Shown here piece by piece: positions 22,474 to 33,375 of a DNA stretch of 64,000 nt. Position numbers and translations under genes: made by a program. The notes under the pieces are model-generated. The model was not told the DNA's origin, did no database searches, and saw only the letters and a list, made by a program, of their open reading frames with translations. Position 1 is the stretch's first letter; each line of letters starts with the position of its first letter. Source of the stretch: Aspidapion aeneum (lineage: Eukaryota > Arthropoda > Insecta > Coleoptera > Brentidae); assembly GCA_963576565.1 (NCBI GenBank), contig OY755038.1, positions 205,069,013 to 205,133,012 of the forward strand, in the 5' to 3' direction.

Positions 22474-25134
22474 TTAGTTTACTAGCTCAAACGGCTTCAC
22501 TCTTTTTAGTCGTCGAACTAGCATAGTATTGTCTAGAAGCTGAATTGCTTCCACATTCACATGCCGATGGAGTCTATCTTCATGGCTTTTTGCGTACTTT
22601 TTTATAGTCTCTGCTACAGTTTCGATTTTTAGATCTCGATGAAGGTCACTATTTCGAACGTACCAAGGTGCATTCACAATGTTTCTTAATACTTTATTTT
22701 GAAATCTCTGTACAACTAGAATGTTACTCTCTTTAGCACAACCCCATAGTTGAATACCATATGTCCATACTGGTTTCAGTATTTGTCTATAAAGCAGTAA
22801 CTTATTATGAATTGTTAAATTGGACTTCCTTCCAATTAGCCAGTTCATTTTTCTATACCTTATCTCAAGTTCTTCTTTTTTTTTCTTAACATGTGCTTTC
22901 CAGCGCAATTTGGCATCAAGTGTCATACCTAGATATTTTGCCTGATTCGAATATGGTACTGGAATGTTGTTAATTGTTATTTGTATGTGATTTATATTTT
23001 TGTTTGTAAAATCAACATGAATTGATTTGGTTTCATTTAATTTTATTCGCCAGTTTGTGGTCCAACTGTGAATTTGGGTGACTGCATCCTGAAGTTTTTC
23101 TATGCATTTTTCAGTAGATTTTTCTACCGTCAATAAACCAGTATCATCGGCAAATGTTGCTAAGTGACAATTTTCTGGCTTTGGGATATCACAAGTGAAT
23201 AATAAGTATAGATAAGGGCCTAGTACGCTACCCTGGGGCACGCCTGCTTGAATTTCTCTTAAATTTGAGTATGAGTCTTCCTGTTTTACTCTAAAATGTC
23301 TATCAGATATGTATGATTCCAAAATATCCGAATATTGTTTTGGCAGAAACCTTTTTAGTTTAAAATTAAGGCCTTCATGCCACACTTTGTCAAATGCTTG
23401 TGCTACATCTAGAAAAACTGCAGAACAAACCTTTCCCTCTTCTAGTGCTTTTTCTATTATATTAGTAATTCTGTGTACTTGATCAATCGTGGAATGCTTG
23501 TCTCGAAAACCAAATTGATGAGATGGAATAATTTCTTGTCTTTCTATGATGGGTTTTATTCTTTTAAGCAATAATTTTTCATAGAGCTTGGATATAATTG
23601 GCAGCAAAGATATTGGCCTGTAAGATGACACGTCATGGAGTGGTTTTCCCGGTTTTGGAATCATGATAACTTCTGCAACTTTCCACAGTTTAGGTACATA
23701 CCTAAGCCTAAAAGACGCATTAATTAGGTTGCATAGTTTTACGATAGCTTTTCTGGGGAGTTGTTTTATGACTACCCCGTTAATAAGATCATACCCTGGG
23801 GCTTTTTTCGAATTAATATTTTTGATTTCTGTTAATATTTCTTTTGGTGATGTAAGCTTAATATGGTCCTCGATTTGATGGGGTTCATTTAAATGAAAGT
23901 GTTCATTTGGTGCTTCGTGGGGCTGAAATGTTTTTTCTAAATGACTTGCAAAAATATCTGCTTTTTCTTCGTTACTCCTTGCCCACTGGTTGTTAGATTT
24001 TCGTATGGGTGGAATTTGGATAATTGGTCTTTTAAAATCTTTGGTTGCTTTCCAAAGGGAATAGTCGGTATTTTTATCATCTGTAAGTTCATTAAGAAAA
24101 TGGTTAATAGATTCATTTTTTATTACTAGAATTTCTCGCCTAATGCGCTGCGTCATGTTGTTGAGATTTGTTTTGTCCCGAGGATCACGGCTTTGTTGCC
24201 ACTTTCTTCTTAGTTTCCTTTTTTCCAATATAAGGTCTCTAATTTCCTTTGGATAGTTTTTTCCCTTAAAAATTATCTTTGGTTTTGGACTGTTTTCCCA
24301 AGCTGCTTGTTGAATATTTGTAACAAAATAATCAACTTCTTTATCGATTTGTTCTGGCGTTTGCAATGGTACTGATAAGTTTATTTTTTCTGACAGACTT
24401 TGTTTAAAACTAATCCAGTCAGTCAGTTTATTAACTAGTGAGATATTTGCTTCTTTCTTTATTATGTTTTTACTAAGAGTTAGAATAATAGGTGAATGAT
24501 CTGAGTGTAAATCAAAACTTTCTTCTATATCTACAAAACTTAAAGATATATTTTTTACTATAAAAAAATCAATTAGATCTGGATTTTTTCCTGGATCTGT
24601 TGGATAGTATGTGGGCTTACCAGTTGATATCGGCTCACATTGATATTCACTAATAGCTTGCAAGAGTTATTTTCCTTTAGAATTCGTCAGTCTAGATCCC
24701 CAGTAGGTATTTTTTGCATTAAAGTCACCTCCAATTATAAAACGGTTTCCTAATTTTCTGAGAAAATTAAGATATTGATTTTTCTTTAGTAAGTGCCTTG
24801 GTGGTATATAGACAGCACTTATGACTAATGTATATGTTTTGGTTTTTACACTTACTAATGTAGCTTGAATCTCTATGGTTTTATATCCCATCTCCTCATA
24901 GTGTGATATATTTTCTTTAATTATTACAGCACTTCCCCCATGTGCAGTATTGCTAGGGTGAGTTGTATGATACACTTTATAACCTTTAAATTTAATGTGA
25001 GACTGGTTAGTGAAATGCGTTTCTGACACAAGACAGACGTCAATTTTTTCTATGTCTAGAATAACTTGCAAGTCTTGCTGATGTTGCAAGAGACCATTGG
25101 CATTCCAAGCTAGGATTCTAAGATTACTGACCAT
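22474..25134 (-). pseudogene. Jockey ORF2: endonuclease plus reverse transcriptase, one in-frame stop
   Basis: ORF2 makes the target-nicking APE-type endonuclease and the reverse transcriptase of the element. From the ATG at 25132-25134 the frame runs 886 codons except for a single TAA at 24667-24669 (codon 156), directly followed by the same frame. EN landmarks: LAWNANGL, VSETHF, IGGDFNAKN and, after the stop, SDHSPI. RT landmarks: SYRPISLLPIISKLYEKLLL, HQFGFRDKHSTIDQV, FLDVAQAFDKVWHEGL, GVPQGSVLGPYLYLLF and FADDT (23140-23154). The C-terminal region ends at 22474. The length is normal for Jockey ORF2. The start overlaps the end of ORF1 by 11 bp, a usual arrangement in this clade. All catalytic residues I can check are intact, so the copy looks young. 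Only one stop prevents a full product. Confidence 0.9.
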
Positions 25135-25790
25135 TTTGAGGCATATTGGTAGCTCCGTTATTGCTACTTTCTAGTTTAGTGAATCGCTCATCAAGTTTGT
25201 TCAATTTCTCCAAAATTAATTGTAGTGTTTGTTCCATAGTATTTTGACTACTGATATTAATATCAGGTATAGTAGCTGTTGCTGCTACTTGGCTGTATGT
25301 CCTTGTCACAGAGTTTTGTGTGACTGTGTTTCTTGTCTGTTGGTTTTGTCTATTTGTACTCACGTTTGGTATGAGATTCGGTTTCTTAGGTTTATTTTTC
25401 AATTTTTGTATTTCCTTAGCAACAAGGCATCCTCTGTAGTTAGCAGGATGCTTGCCTCCACAGTGGATGCATTTTGGCTCAGATTCTTTTGGTTTGGGGC
25501 ATTCTACAGTAAGATGTTTCCCCGTGCATTTTACGCAACGTGGTTCTTTAGCGCAATATTTTTGCGTGTGTCCATAAGATTGGCATCTTTTGCATTGAGG
25601 GACTAACTTTGAGGTTTTTAGTGCTTTTATTTCCACTTCAATCCCAAGGATACTGGAAATTTCAAAAATTTTGTTGATATCTTCATCGTGGCTAAATGTG
25701 AGCATAAACATGTTAAGAGGTTGTCTTGTTCTCCATTTAAGTTTGTTGCTGGCCTCCAGTGCCTTAAAACCTTTTTTTTGTAGATCAGCT
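25124..25790 (-). pseudogene. Jockey ORF1 (Gag-like), C-terminal part with three zinc knuckles
   Basis: ORF1 binds element RNA. The remaining ~220 codons show a PRE_C2HC-like segment (LNMFMLTFSHDEDINKIFEI, then VEIKALKTSKLVPQCKRC) and three CCHC-type knuckles: CKRCQSYGHTQKYC, CVKCTGKHLTVEC and CIHCGGKHPANYRGC. A basic, Asn/Gln/Thr-rich tail and a C-terminal heptad-like stretch (LQLILEKLNKLDERFTKLES) follow. The open frame continues upstream to 25855, but those first ~20 codons (ISKKYTYFYFKATQ) lie in the TIR-element arm and not in the Jockey, so the true N-terminal half is missing. The stop overlaps the ORF2 start. Confidence 0.85.
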
Positions 25791-25989
25791 ACAATTTTTT
25801 GTGTCGCTTTGAAATAAAAATAAGTGTATTTTTTAGAAATCCTCAAATCAAACAAAAATTGGAAAGCAAAGTTTTAAAACGAGACGTGAGACAGTAAAAT
25901 TTAAGAAAATTAAAAAAAAATTTGTTTTTTCTTCTCATTTATTTAAATTCCTATAAAAGGTGCGCCACTGATGTAATGGGGGGCATGCT

Positions 25990-26160
25990 CAGGGCCGTAT
26001 CTGGACCAAAATTTTATGGGGGGTTAGGCCAGTGGAATTTGAAAAATTGCGGGTTTAAAAAAGAACTACAATTTTTTAATGGGTTTTAACGAAAAAAGGG
26101 TTAAAAAACACATTCCTATTTATTTGTCGGAGGGGGTTTGAACCCCCAGATACGGCCCTG
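25990..26160. mobile_element. hAT-type MITE, 171 bp
   Basis: Perfect 15-bp TIR CAGGGCCGTATCTGG (25990-26004) and CCAGATACGGCCCTG (26146-26160). Flanks GGCATGCT (25982-25989) and GGCATGTT (26161-26168) are an 8-bp duplication, 7 of 8 matching. Non-coding. Confidence 0.92.
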
Positions 26161-26798
26161 GGCATGTTATACAACCCACCACCACTTTAAAGAAGGTCAA
26201 CTAGAAAAAAAAATTTTTAAGTTATTTCTAACCAAAAATAATTTTTTGCTCACTCTCATTTTTATTTACTGAGCTACAAAAATGAATGTTCAACATTTTT
26301 GTTTGATTTAAGGATTTCTACAGACACATTCATTTTTATTTCAAGGCGGTTATTTAAAAAACTATGTCTAGTTTATTTAAGTATTTAACTGTATACAAAT
26401 GACCTTTAACCAAAAATATTTTTTTGAGAAAAAAATTGTGTTAAAGATAAAAAATAAAAAAAAAATATTTTCAAAATTTTCCTCCTTTTTCGTACGCTAA
26501 TGGAACGTGCACCAATGCCGTCAGAGGGCACTAAGGTACATTGTCAAAAAGGAAATATTATGCGCTTAAAAAGTGATTTCTAGAAGATTTTTAAAAAAGT
26601 TGACTGTTTTCAAGTTATTGGCAAAAAACTATCAAAAAGTACGTTTAACCAAACCACACCCCTGCCATGGTTGGGGGGGGGGGGGGGTTCCCTTTCGTAA
26701 AATGTTCGGGCGAGTCTTACACGTCTATCCACACCAAGTGTGTTGCTTCTATCATTAAAAGCAGCATATTGCTTGAATCTCGGAGGTAGGGCCAGAAC

Positions 26799-27477
26799 TA
26801 AATTGACTAGTCACAAAAAAAAACCTTTTACATTTTTGCAGACGACATTGAGTTTTTGGTTATTAAAAGTGCTACACGAATCACTTCTGTTTATTGAAAT
26901 TACACTACAAGGCCTAGTCTAATAAAATCGATCCGTACTTACTTCTTGTTCTTTCGTAGGCATCCAACACCAATAGTTTAAAACAGTTGTTTTATTTTTG
27001 TTGAGCGCATTGTTTTATATTGTTTGGTGGTGAATTTTTTAATAGTTAGGTGCCAAAGCTATGCGCGTTTGCCTTTACCAAACGAAATTGCTGGTATAGA
27101 ATATGTATGCAGAATTTCATTGAAATCGATTAAGTAGATTCTGAGATAAGCGATAACAAAAAAACCCCTTGTTCTTTTATTCAGGGTTATTAAGGCTGAT
27201 ATAGACAGACAAAAACGAATGATAAAAAGAGATAGGCATAGGATAATGTTGCCACTAGAGTTTAAAAGTGGTAAGTGTAGATAACACAAAACAAATTCAT
27301 TTGTTCTGATTTGATATTTTTATACTTTTCACGTTTGGGTAAATAAATTGATTTTTATCGATTTTTCTTGGAAAATGATAAAAATTATATTAAAAATTGT
27401 TTGTTTCTAAAAAATTTTCATCCAATGACGGTTGGTTTGCTCTATGAATTGACTGCTTTACAGAAATTTTCTTTTGT
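26799..27477. other. Unannotated sequence
   Basis: No recognised gene; a 76-codon minus frame at 27059-27289 has no motif. Confidence 0.35.
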
Positions 27478-28692
27478 TATTTTTAGTTCGAAGCAGATAT
27501 CGCAGCATTTGGTTATACTATAATTATACAGGATGTACCAAAATTAGACGTCAATATTGTAACTGCTTATACTCCAGCCCAAAACGGAGATAAAAGTTCT
27601 TATAAATTAAGGTCCAAAATTGCTCCGTTTCTGAGATACCGGGTGTTAAAATTAAAACACTAAAATCTAATTTTTTAAATTATATGGACAGTTTTACACA
27701 AATTATTTTCAAAATTGGTACGCGGAGGTTTTTGGGGATGCGTATGCGTAACCCGAATATTTATTTCAAATACCAAATTGCAAAATAATGCAAGGACCTA
27801 AAACTATAAACAACAAGTAAAATTAAAGAAAGAAAAATAAGAAAAAAGTTTTCTGCTTTTCTATTTTGCAATTTGGTATTTGATAATTATATTGGCAATC
27901 GCCATTTGCGATCAAAAATTTGAACACACGAAAAGGTGATCTCATGCCTTAAGACGTTGCTTCTTTACGTCTAATTTGAGTTATCATACCTTTGACAGTG
28001 AGAAAGAAGAACTAAAGAGATCAGTTGGATGACTTGGTCGAGTTAATACCCTGAGAATTTCTCGTTCTTGTATTGAGACGTCGCATTTTTAGTTCGAAGC
28101 AGATATCGCAGCATTTGGTTATACTATAATTATACAGGATGTACCAAAATTAGACATCAATATTGTAACTGCTTATACTCCAGCCCAAAACGGAGATAAA
28201 AGTTCTTATAAATTAAGGTCCAAAATTGCTAAGGTCCAAAATTGCTCCGTTTCCGAGATACCGGGTGTTAAAATTAAAACACTAAAATCTAATTTTTTAA
28301 ATTATATGGACAGTTTTACACAAATTATTTTCAAAATTGGTACGCGGAGGTTTTTGGGGATGCGTATGCGTAACCCGAATATTTATTTCAAATACCAAAT
28401 TGCAAAATAATGCAAGGACCTAAAACTATAAACAAGTAAAATTAAAGAAAGAAAAATAAGAAAAAAGTTTTCTGCTTTTCTATTTTGCAATTTGGTATTT
28501 GATAATTATATTGGCAACCGCCATTTGCGATCAAAAATTTGAACACACGAAAATGTGATCTCATGCCTTAAGACGTTGATTCTTTACGTCTAATTTGAGT
28601 TATCATACCTTTGACAGTGAGAAAGAAGAATTAAAGAGATCAGTTGGATGACTTGGTCGAGTTAATACCCTGAGAATTTCTCGTTCTTGTAT
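27478..28692 (+). repeat. Tandem duplication, two units of about 606 bp
   Basis: Unit 1 starts with TTTTTAGTTCGAAGCAGAT near 27480 and unit 2 with the same sequence near 28086. They stay very similar (near-identical runs of more than 100 bp) to their common end ATTGAGACGTCGCA (about 28083 and 28692). Differences: unit 2 has a short extra copy of AAGGTCCAAAATTGCT and a 3-bp loss in AAACAACAAGT. Each unit contains an inner inverted pair, TACCAAATTGCAAAATA and TATTTTGCAATTTGGTA, and a stretch ending GTTTTCTGC which, in the insertion at 33049, is followed by a tRNA-like core absent here. Confidence 0.85.
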
Positions 28693-28742
28693 TGAGACGT
28701 CGCAGCCTGCATAGATGGAAGTTTTCCGAAAATTTATGTAGG

Positions 28743-28815
28743 GCTTCGGTAGTTCAATGCTGAGAATGTTTGCCTAGAGAGCAAGAGATCCCGGGTTCGA
28801 GTTCCGGCCGAAGCA
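28743..28815 (+). tRNA. tRNA-like sequence (Gly-type shape, would-be anticodon AGA); probably part of a SINE
   Basis: A 73-nt cloverleaf can be drawn: acceptor stem GCTTCGG/CCGAAGC with seven pairs, weak D stem, anticodon stem TTTGC/GCAAG with 7-nt loop CTAGAGA, 5-nt variable loop, T stem CCGGG/TCCGG with loop TTCGAGT, then A. An A box (TAGTTCAATGC) and B box (GGTTCGAGTTC) are present. The overall shape follows tRNA-Gly. The loop would read AGA (serine), yet there is no long variable arm as serine tRNAs need, so it is unlikely to be a functional tRNA. A second 73-nt version is at 33094-33166, within a mobile insertion. Confidence 0.55.
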
Positions 28816-28938
28816 GAAAACTTTTTTCAAATTTTTCTTTCTTTAATTTCAGTTGTTGTTTACCGAATATTTATATTTGACTAAAAAGCCAGTATTTGAT
28901 ACGTCTTAAATTTGTTTCAGTAAATGGTATCAATAAGT
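28816..28938. other. Short spacer
   Basis: CAGAAAACTTTTTTCAAATT and CTTTCTTTAATTT after the tRNA-like core match the flank of the second copy inverted at 33049-33093, so they belong to the same unit. Confidence 0.5.
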
Positions 28939-30939
28939 ATATGACCCATATAGAGTGGCCACCGGCCACTGAGTGTCAGATGACGCTGAAATAAATTCGT
29001 CTAGTACGCAATATTCAGAGACAACTACTATGATCTAATGGCATTTGTATGATAGGCATGAACCTTGGAACTCGCATATGCCACTAAATCGTACTAGTTG
29101 TCTCTGAATATTGCTTAACCAAGTAACATTTCTTTGTTTATAGCAGAAGCTAAAAGGTTGCCAGCGCATTTCCTTAAAACCATTAGTTTCAATAATTGGT
29201 CGCTAGCACGTTCCCATTACCCTTATATACCCCTTAGACCTACTAAATGGGACTCCCGAATTGGTGGCGGCAACCTATGTAATAAACTCACTATAAAACC
29301 ATAAGAAATAAACTCTAGCTTCGCCCTCTAGCGGTTCCACCAGTATAGAACCTTTTAGAGCCTAAAGCTATTATGCCAGGTTCTAAAAGCAACTCAGAAA
29401 CGTCCTCTACCCTATTATAAAACTAGATTTAGTAATTTGATATCCTGGCGATTCTGTTGAATACCATAATACCTTTAGAGTAAAGAATTTTTCCTATAAA
29501 TGTTTTAGCGATATTTTGGATTCACAATGGCTATATAAAATAATTAAAGTCCCAAAATTATTTTATCACATAAAAATATACCTATATATGAGAAGTTTGT
29601 CGTTTTGTTGATCATCAAATTGCCTGCCAGACTTATTTTTCTAATAAAATCGTATCTGAAAAGCTCTCAAAACAAGCGCGCCGTCCCAAAAATGTTTTTA
29701 ATCGTTTTTTGATAACAAAATAACAAATATTTAAAATAAAAAAATAATAATTTACACTATTCACCATTAAAAAAGTCTGTTTGGTTTACATAAATCAAAA
29801 TTAAAGTAAAATTATTGTTAAAAAACACTGCTAAAACGACTAGATAAATATTTTCTGTTTACAATATTTCTGAAATAATTTTATATACGCCATTATCGTT
29901 TTATAGTGGTCACTGGGTTTTATTTGTTACTCTATCGCAACAAAGATTTCTAAGTGCCCTTATGAAACCAATAAAAAAGAGAAGGTAAACATAGTCAACA
30001 TAACCTCACTTAATTTTTTTGTATTTGTTTTTAAAGTGTTAAAAGCGTATAATTCAACACTTTTAAATGATTTATATCGTGCAATTTGCACACAATCAAG
30101 AGGGCCAATGCAATTATATCCGTTGTGTCTGCAGGTTTAAACCGGCCTTTTCTATGCCCTACCCAGGAGGACGGAAGCTCAACAATTATTAATTATTGTG
30201 CTTTAAATAATCAATCTTGCAATAGGTAGGTACCAATCTGTATTATTTTTACCAGAAGTACCTAAATAAACTAAAACACGAAAGTATTTATTTACTTTTG
30301 TTAAAACTCTTAAGGAAACAAGATTTTATATGGCCGTCTATTTAAATAATATTTAATATGCAGCTATGGGTCACTATAAATACAAAAGAATTAAGTTTAC
30401 CTTTAAGCCTTCCTATAAAACCTTTTTAAAATGCCTAAAAGTAATGGCAAAAACCAAAAGTTTTTATTTACCACTCTTAAAAACCTTAAGGAAACTAGGT
30501 TCTATATGGCTGCCTATATAATCATATTTACTATTAAACTACTGGTAACTATAAAAACAAAAGGATATAAGGTAACCTTCTAGCCCTATTATAAAACACT
30601 TTTGTTATGACCTAAAGTAATGAAAAAAACAAAATGACCAAAGTTTATATTTGTTTCTTTTTAAAAACTTTAGGTAAAAGGGTTTTATAAGACCACCTTT
30701 ATAAATCAGAAATCAATAAAACTGAAAATATCTCAAAGGAACAGAAGGAATATCAGTTTTATTATACTCCCTTTATAAATCACTTTTTGGTTGTATAACA
30801 CCTCTTTAGGCCATAACAGCACCCTCTATATAACCTTGAGAGGTAATAATGTTACTTGGGTACTAGACTTATTTATTTCAACGCCATCTGCTCCTCAATG
30901 TTGCAAGGCTCGCCAGTTGCCACTCTATATGGGTCATAT
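28939..30939. mobile_element. 2.0-kb TIR element, non-coding
   Basis: The left end ATATGACCCATATAGAGTGG (28939) is matched by the inverted right end (to 30939). Pairing continues with interruptions through TGAAATAAAT and GTCTAGTAC for about 80 bp, then AAGTAACATT beyond a nested insertion. There is no transposase motif. Within it, 30270-30700 holds three diverged units of about 180 bp, each with an AACTCTTAAGGAAAC- or ACCTTAAGGAAAC-like core followed by TATATGG. Target duplication unclear. Confidence 0.75.
29008..29114. mobile_element. 107-bp palindromic insertion within the left TIR arm
   Basis: GCAATATTCAGAGACAACTA (29008-29027) and its inverse (29095-29114) bound a short loop. Comparison with the uninterrupted right arm, where GTCTAGTAC is followed almost directly by CAAGTAACATT, shows this piece to be an insertion. 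Confidence 0.72.
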
Positions 30940-32663
30940 GCTAATTAATGGTATATAGTTAGTCGGCTTGACTCAGCGTGCCTTACATAAAGGGTTGAAA
31001 CAATGTTTTGCAAGTCGCAATAATTTTAAAATATAAAGATAATATTTTTCCATTATCCATTGAACGAAAGCAGTTAAAATCACAGCAGAGCGGGGCATAG
31101 AGCCAAGGAAAATAACGTTTAATGCGAAAATCTCTATCGCCATTTGGAAAACGCCCCAGGAATTCTAATGTTTTCGTTAAACCGTTTGAATTATACAAAT
31201 GCCTTCTTGATGTAAAGTTAACGGTTTTACCAAGTAGAGCCAAAAAGTCGTTATTAGTAATTAAATCGGCCCAACAGTACACAGTCTCAGTATTATTACG
31301 CATAATCCAAGAAACAGACGGATAACTCCGTGTCAGTGAAGGGGGCATCGTGTTTGTTATTTAGGCTTAACTTTTAAAGACCTGGGTCCAATTTTTGTGT
31401 GTCAAGGGCCTCGGTGCGCCAATGTTACAGTTTGAAGGACCACTGTCCGATTTTTGAACAAATACAGCACGTGGCTTGATCTCTTGTTTAATTAGTCAAT
31501 GCTTACGCTAAACAGAGAGGAAAACCATTTATTTACACTTTTACAGTCAAATAACAAATAACTTTAAAGATTATTAACAGTGCAAGAAAACTCTTATCTA
31601 AAAACCTTCTTTTGTCCAAAATTCCTAGACTCAAACTTTCTCAAAAAAGAGTTGCCCTAAATTTAAATGAATTTTTTTGGTAAAATGTTTATTAGAACCT
31701 GAAATATTTATACAAAATATATGTATGTATTCTATAAATTTATAGTTTCAGTCATTTTTTATAGAACTTTTAACAAAAATGGTGTCTCAAACTCAATTAT
31801 GTTGGTTGGTCACCGAAAAGACAAGGAAAATCCAGACAACAATATTTCCAACTTTGGAGTTCAGCTTTAGTTTATTTCCACCAGACGTATCCTTGAAATA
31901 AACAAGCTTAATCAGCCTAATCTTTTCTTTTCATTTTATTACTCCTCTAGCTCCCTACCACTTCTGTAATATAGATGATATTATCTGTGTTTCCACTCCA
32001 AATAGTAAATATCTACTGCACGAGGTTTCAAATTGAACTTTTTATTTGTTACGCATCAGTCCAGAGCAACCGCATCACCCAATGTCGTCTGATGACTCTA
32101 CTCTCCCTTTGTTTAAAACTCGTAGACAATGATTGAGTAGAAACACAAATTCGGACTTCCATTGTTCTCATTTTTTTAAACACAACGTTTTGGTTAGTAA
32201 ATATTTTCTCTAACTGTTTTCAAGTGTACATTAAACAATCCAGTCTACAGGCTACTACTTATACTACTTGGTGTGCAGTCAGTCATGTTTAAAATAAATA
32301 AAGTCAATGGAAGTCCGAAATTGTGATTCTATTCTACCCTCTGTTAGGTTCCTTTCTTCCTTACCACACTCCATACTTTTGCGGAGGCCAAGAATGTTTT
32401 ATTTTATGCTATTTTACTAAAATCTAAAACAATCAGGCTTAGGAGGGAGCCGGGGAAAATGTTTGTATTTGTCAAAATTACACAATTTTTTTAAATGTAG
32501 AAAAACAAGTAAAGTATATGAAATGACATGGTAGAAATAAGGACACACAATAACAATTAACTATACTTCAACCACCATTGAACAACTTATCGTGACATTA
32601 GCTATGGTGCGTTATAGTGGGTGTGATTGTTAAAACAAAGGTCGATAAAGGACAGAAATAAAA
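30940..32663. other. Unannotated sequence
   Basis: No recognised gene. A 121-codon minus-strand frame (30983-31348, ATG at 31346-31348) is longer than most here but shows no motif, no splice context and no repeat match I can see. It remains an unexplained frame, possibly chance. Confidence 0.35.
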
Positions 32664-33048
32664 TAAGAATAAGGCGCTGACTGTGTCGTAGCACGACATT
32701 GCGACACAAAATATGATTCCAGAACGTGCCACCATCCAAGGCCCCCTTGTTTTTACAGAAAAATGAACAAATCTAATCCTGTCATTGACTGAACTTACAC
32801 ATTATTAATCGATTATTTATTATCTTTTTTAAACTAATGTTAGTAAGGGCGCCTCATAATCTTAAATACACATGAGTTTAGTAACTAAACAATGGTCTAC
32901 TCGTTTTATTTACCCAACTCAAACATTATCATCCAGGTGCTTACTCTTTCATTTTAACTGAATGTAGTGGGACGGGCCCACACCAATCTCAAACAGTCAT
33001 GGGATTATTTTGCATAGAAATGTGTTCACATCACATCACAAACAAACT

Positions 33049-33375
33049 ATAAACAAGTGAAATTAAAGAAAGAAAAATAAGAAAAAAGTTTTCTGCTTCG
33101 GTCGGGGATCGAACCCGGGATCTCTTGCTATCTAGGCAAACATTCTAAAAACTGAACTACCGAAGCCATACATAAATTTTCGGAAAACTTCCTACTATGC
33201 AGGCTGCGGTGTCTCAATACAAGAACGAGAAACTCTCAGGGTATTAACTCGACCAAGTCATCCAACTGATCTCTTTAATTCTTCTTTCCCACTGTCAAAG
33301 GTATGATAACTCAAATTTAATTTCACTTGTTTATAGTTTTAGGTCCTTGCATTATTTGCAATTTGGTATTTGATA
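33049..33375 (-). mobile_element. tRNA-like SINE-type insertion with 14-bp target duplication
   Basis: The 327-bp insert is flanked by ATCACAAACAAACT at 33035-33048 and 33376-33389, a perfect 14-bp direct repeat. This length is typical of LINE-mediated insertion. On the minus strand the insert contains the tRNA-like core (33094-33166) and, upstream of it, sequence shared with 28580-28740. It also contains an inner inverted pair (ATAAACAAGTGAAATTAAA at its one end and the complement at about 33318-33336). No poly(A) tail is visible. Confidence 0.72.
33094..33166 (-). tRNA. tRNA-like core, second copy
   Basis: Same 73-nt fold as at 28743-28815: seven-pair acceptor GCTTCGG/CCGAAGC, anticodon loop CTAGATA (would-be AGA), B box GGTTCGATCCC, closer to the consensus than the first copy. 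The T stem CCGGG/CCCGA has at least one mismatch. It is carried on a mobile insertion, so it is not considered a genuine tRNA gene. Confidence 0.6.

Larger units (their letters stand above)
22261..25790 (-). mobile_element. Jockey-clade non-LTR retrotransposon, 5'-truncated
   Basis: Read on the minus strand, the element has the C-terminal part of ORF1, an ORF2 nearly complete apart from one stop, a 3' UTR (22278-22473) and a poly(A) tail seen as a T-run at 22262-22277. The 5' boundary is placed near 25790 because the sequence beyond (from about 25800) belongs to the arm of the surrounding TIR element. A possible short duplication (AACTTTTT beside AATTTTTT) flanks it. A second copy of the family is at 40596-47448. 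Confidence 0.82.
21817..26798. mobile_element. Long-TIR, TA-target element split by a Jockey element
   Basis: Ends GTTCAGGCCCTAC (21817) and GTAGGGCCAGAAC (to 26798) are flanked by TA (21815-21816, 26799-26800). The arms pair inside: ACTCGCCCGAACATTTTACG (about 21889) with its inverse at about 26697-26716, and further through about 22260. A Jockey element interrupts the left arm, which resumes at about 25800 (TTTGAAATAAAAAT, GAAATCCTCAAATCAAACAA) and matches the right arm down to about 26283. Without the Jockey and a nested hAT MITE the element is roughly 1.3 kb with arms near 500 bp. No transposase is visible. Confidence 0.78.

Noticed and set aside
28743..28815. Functional tRNA-Ser(AGA)
   Set aside because: No long variable arm, imperfect D stem, and a second copy sits on a mobile insertion.
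30983..31348. 121-codon minus-strand frame as a host gene
   Set aside because: No recognised motif, no splice or codon evidence; left as unexplained.
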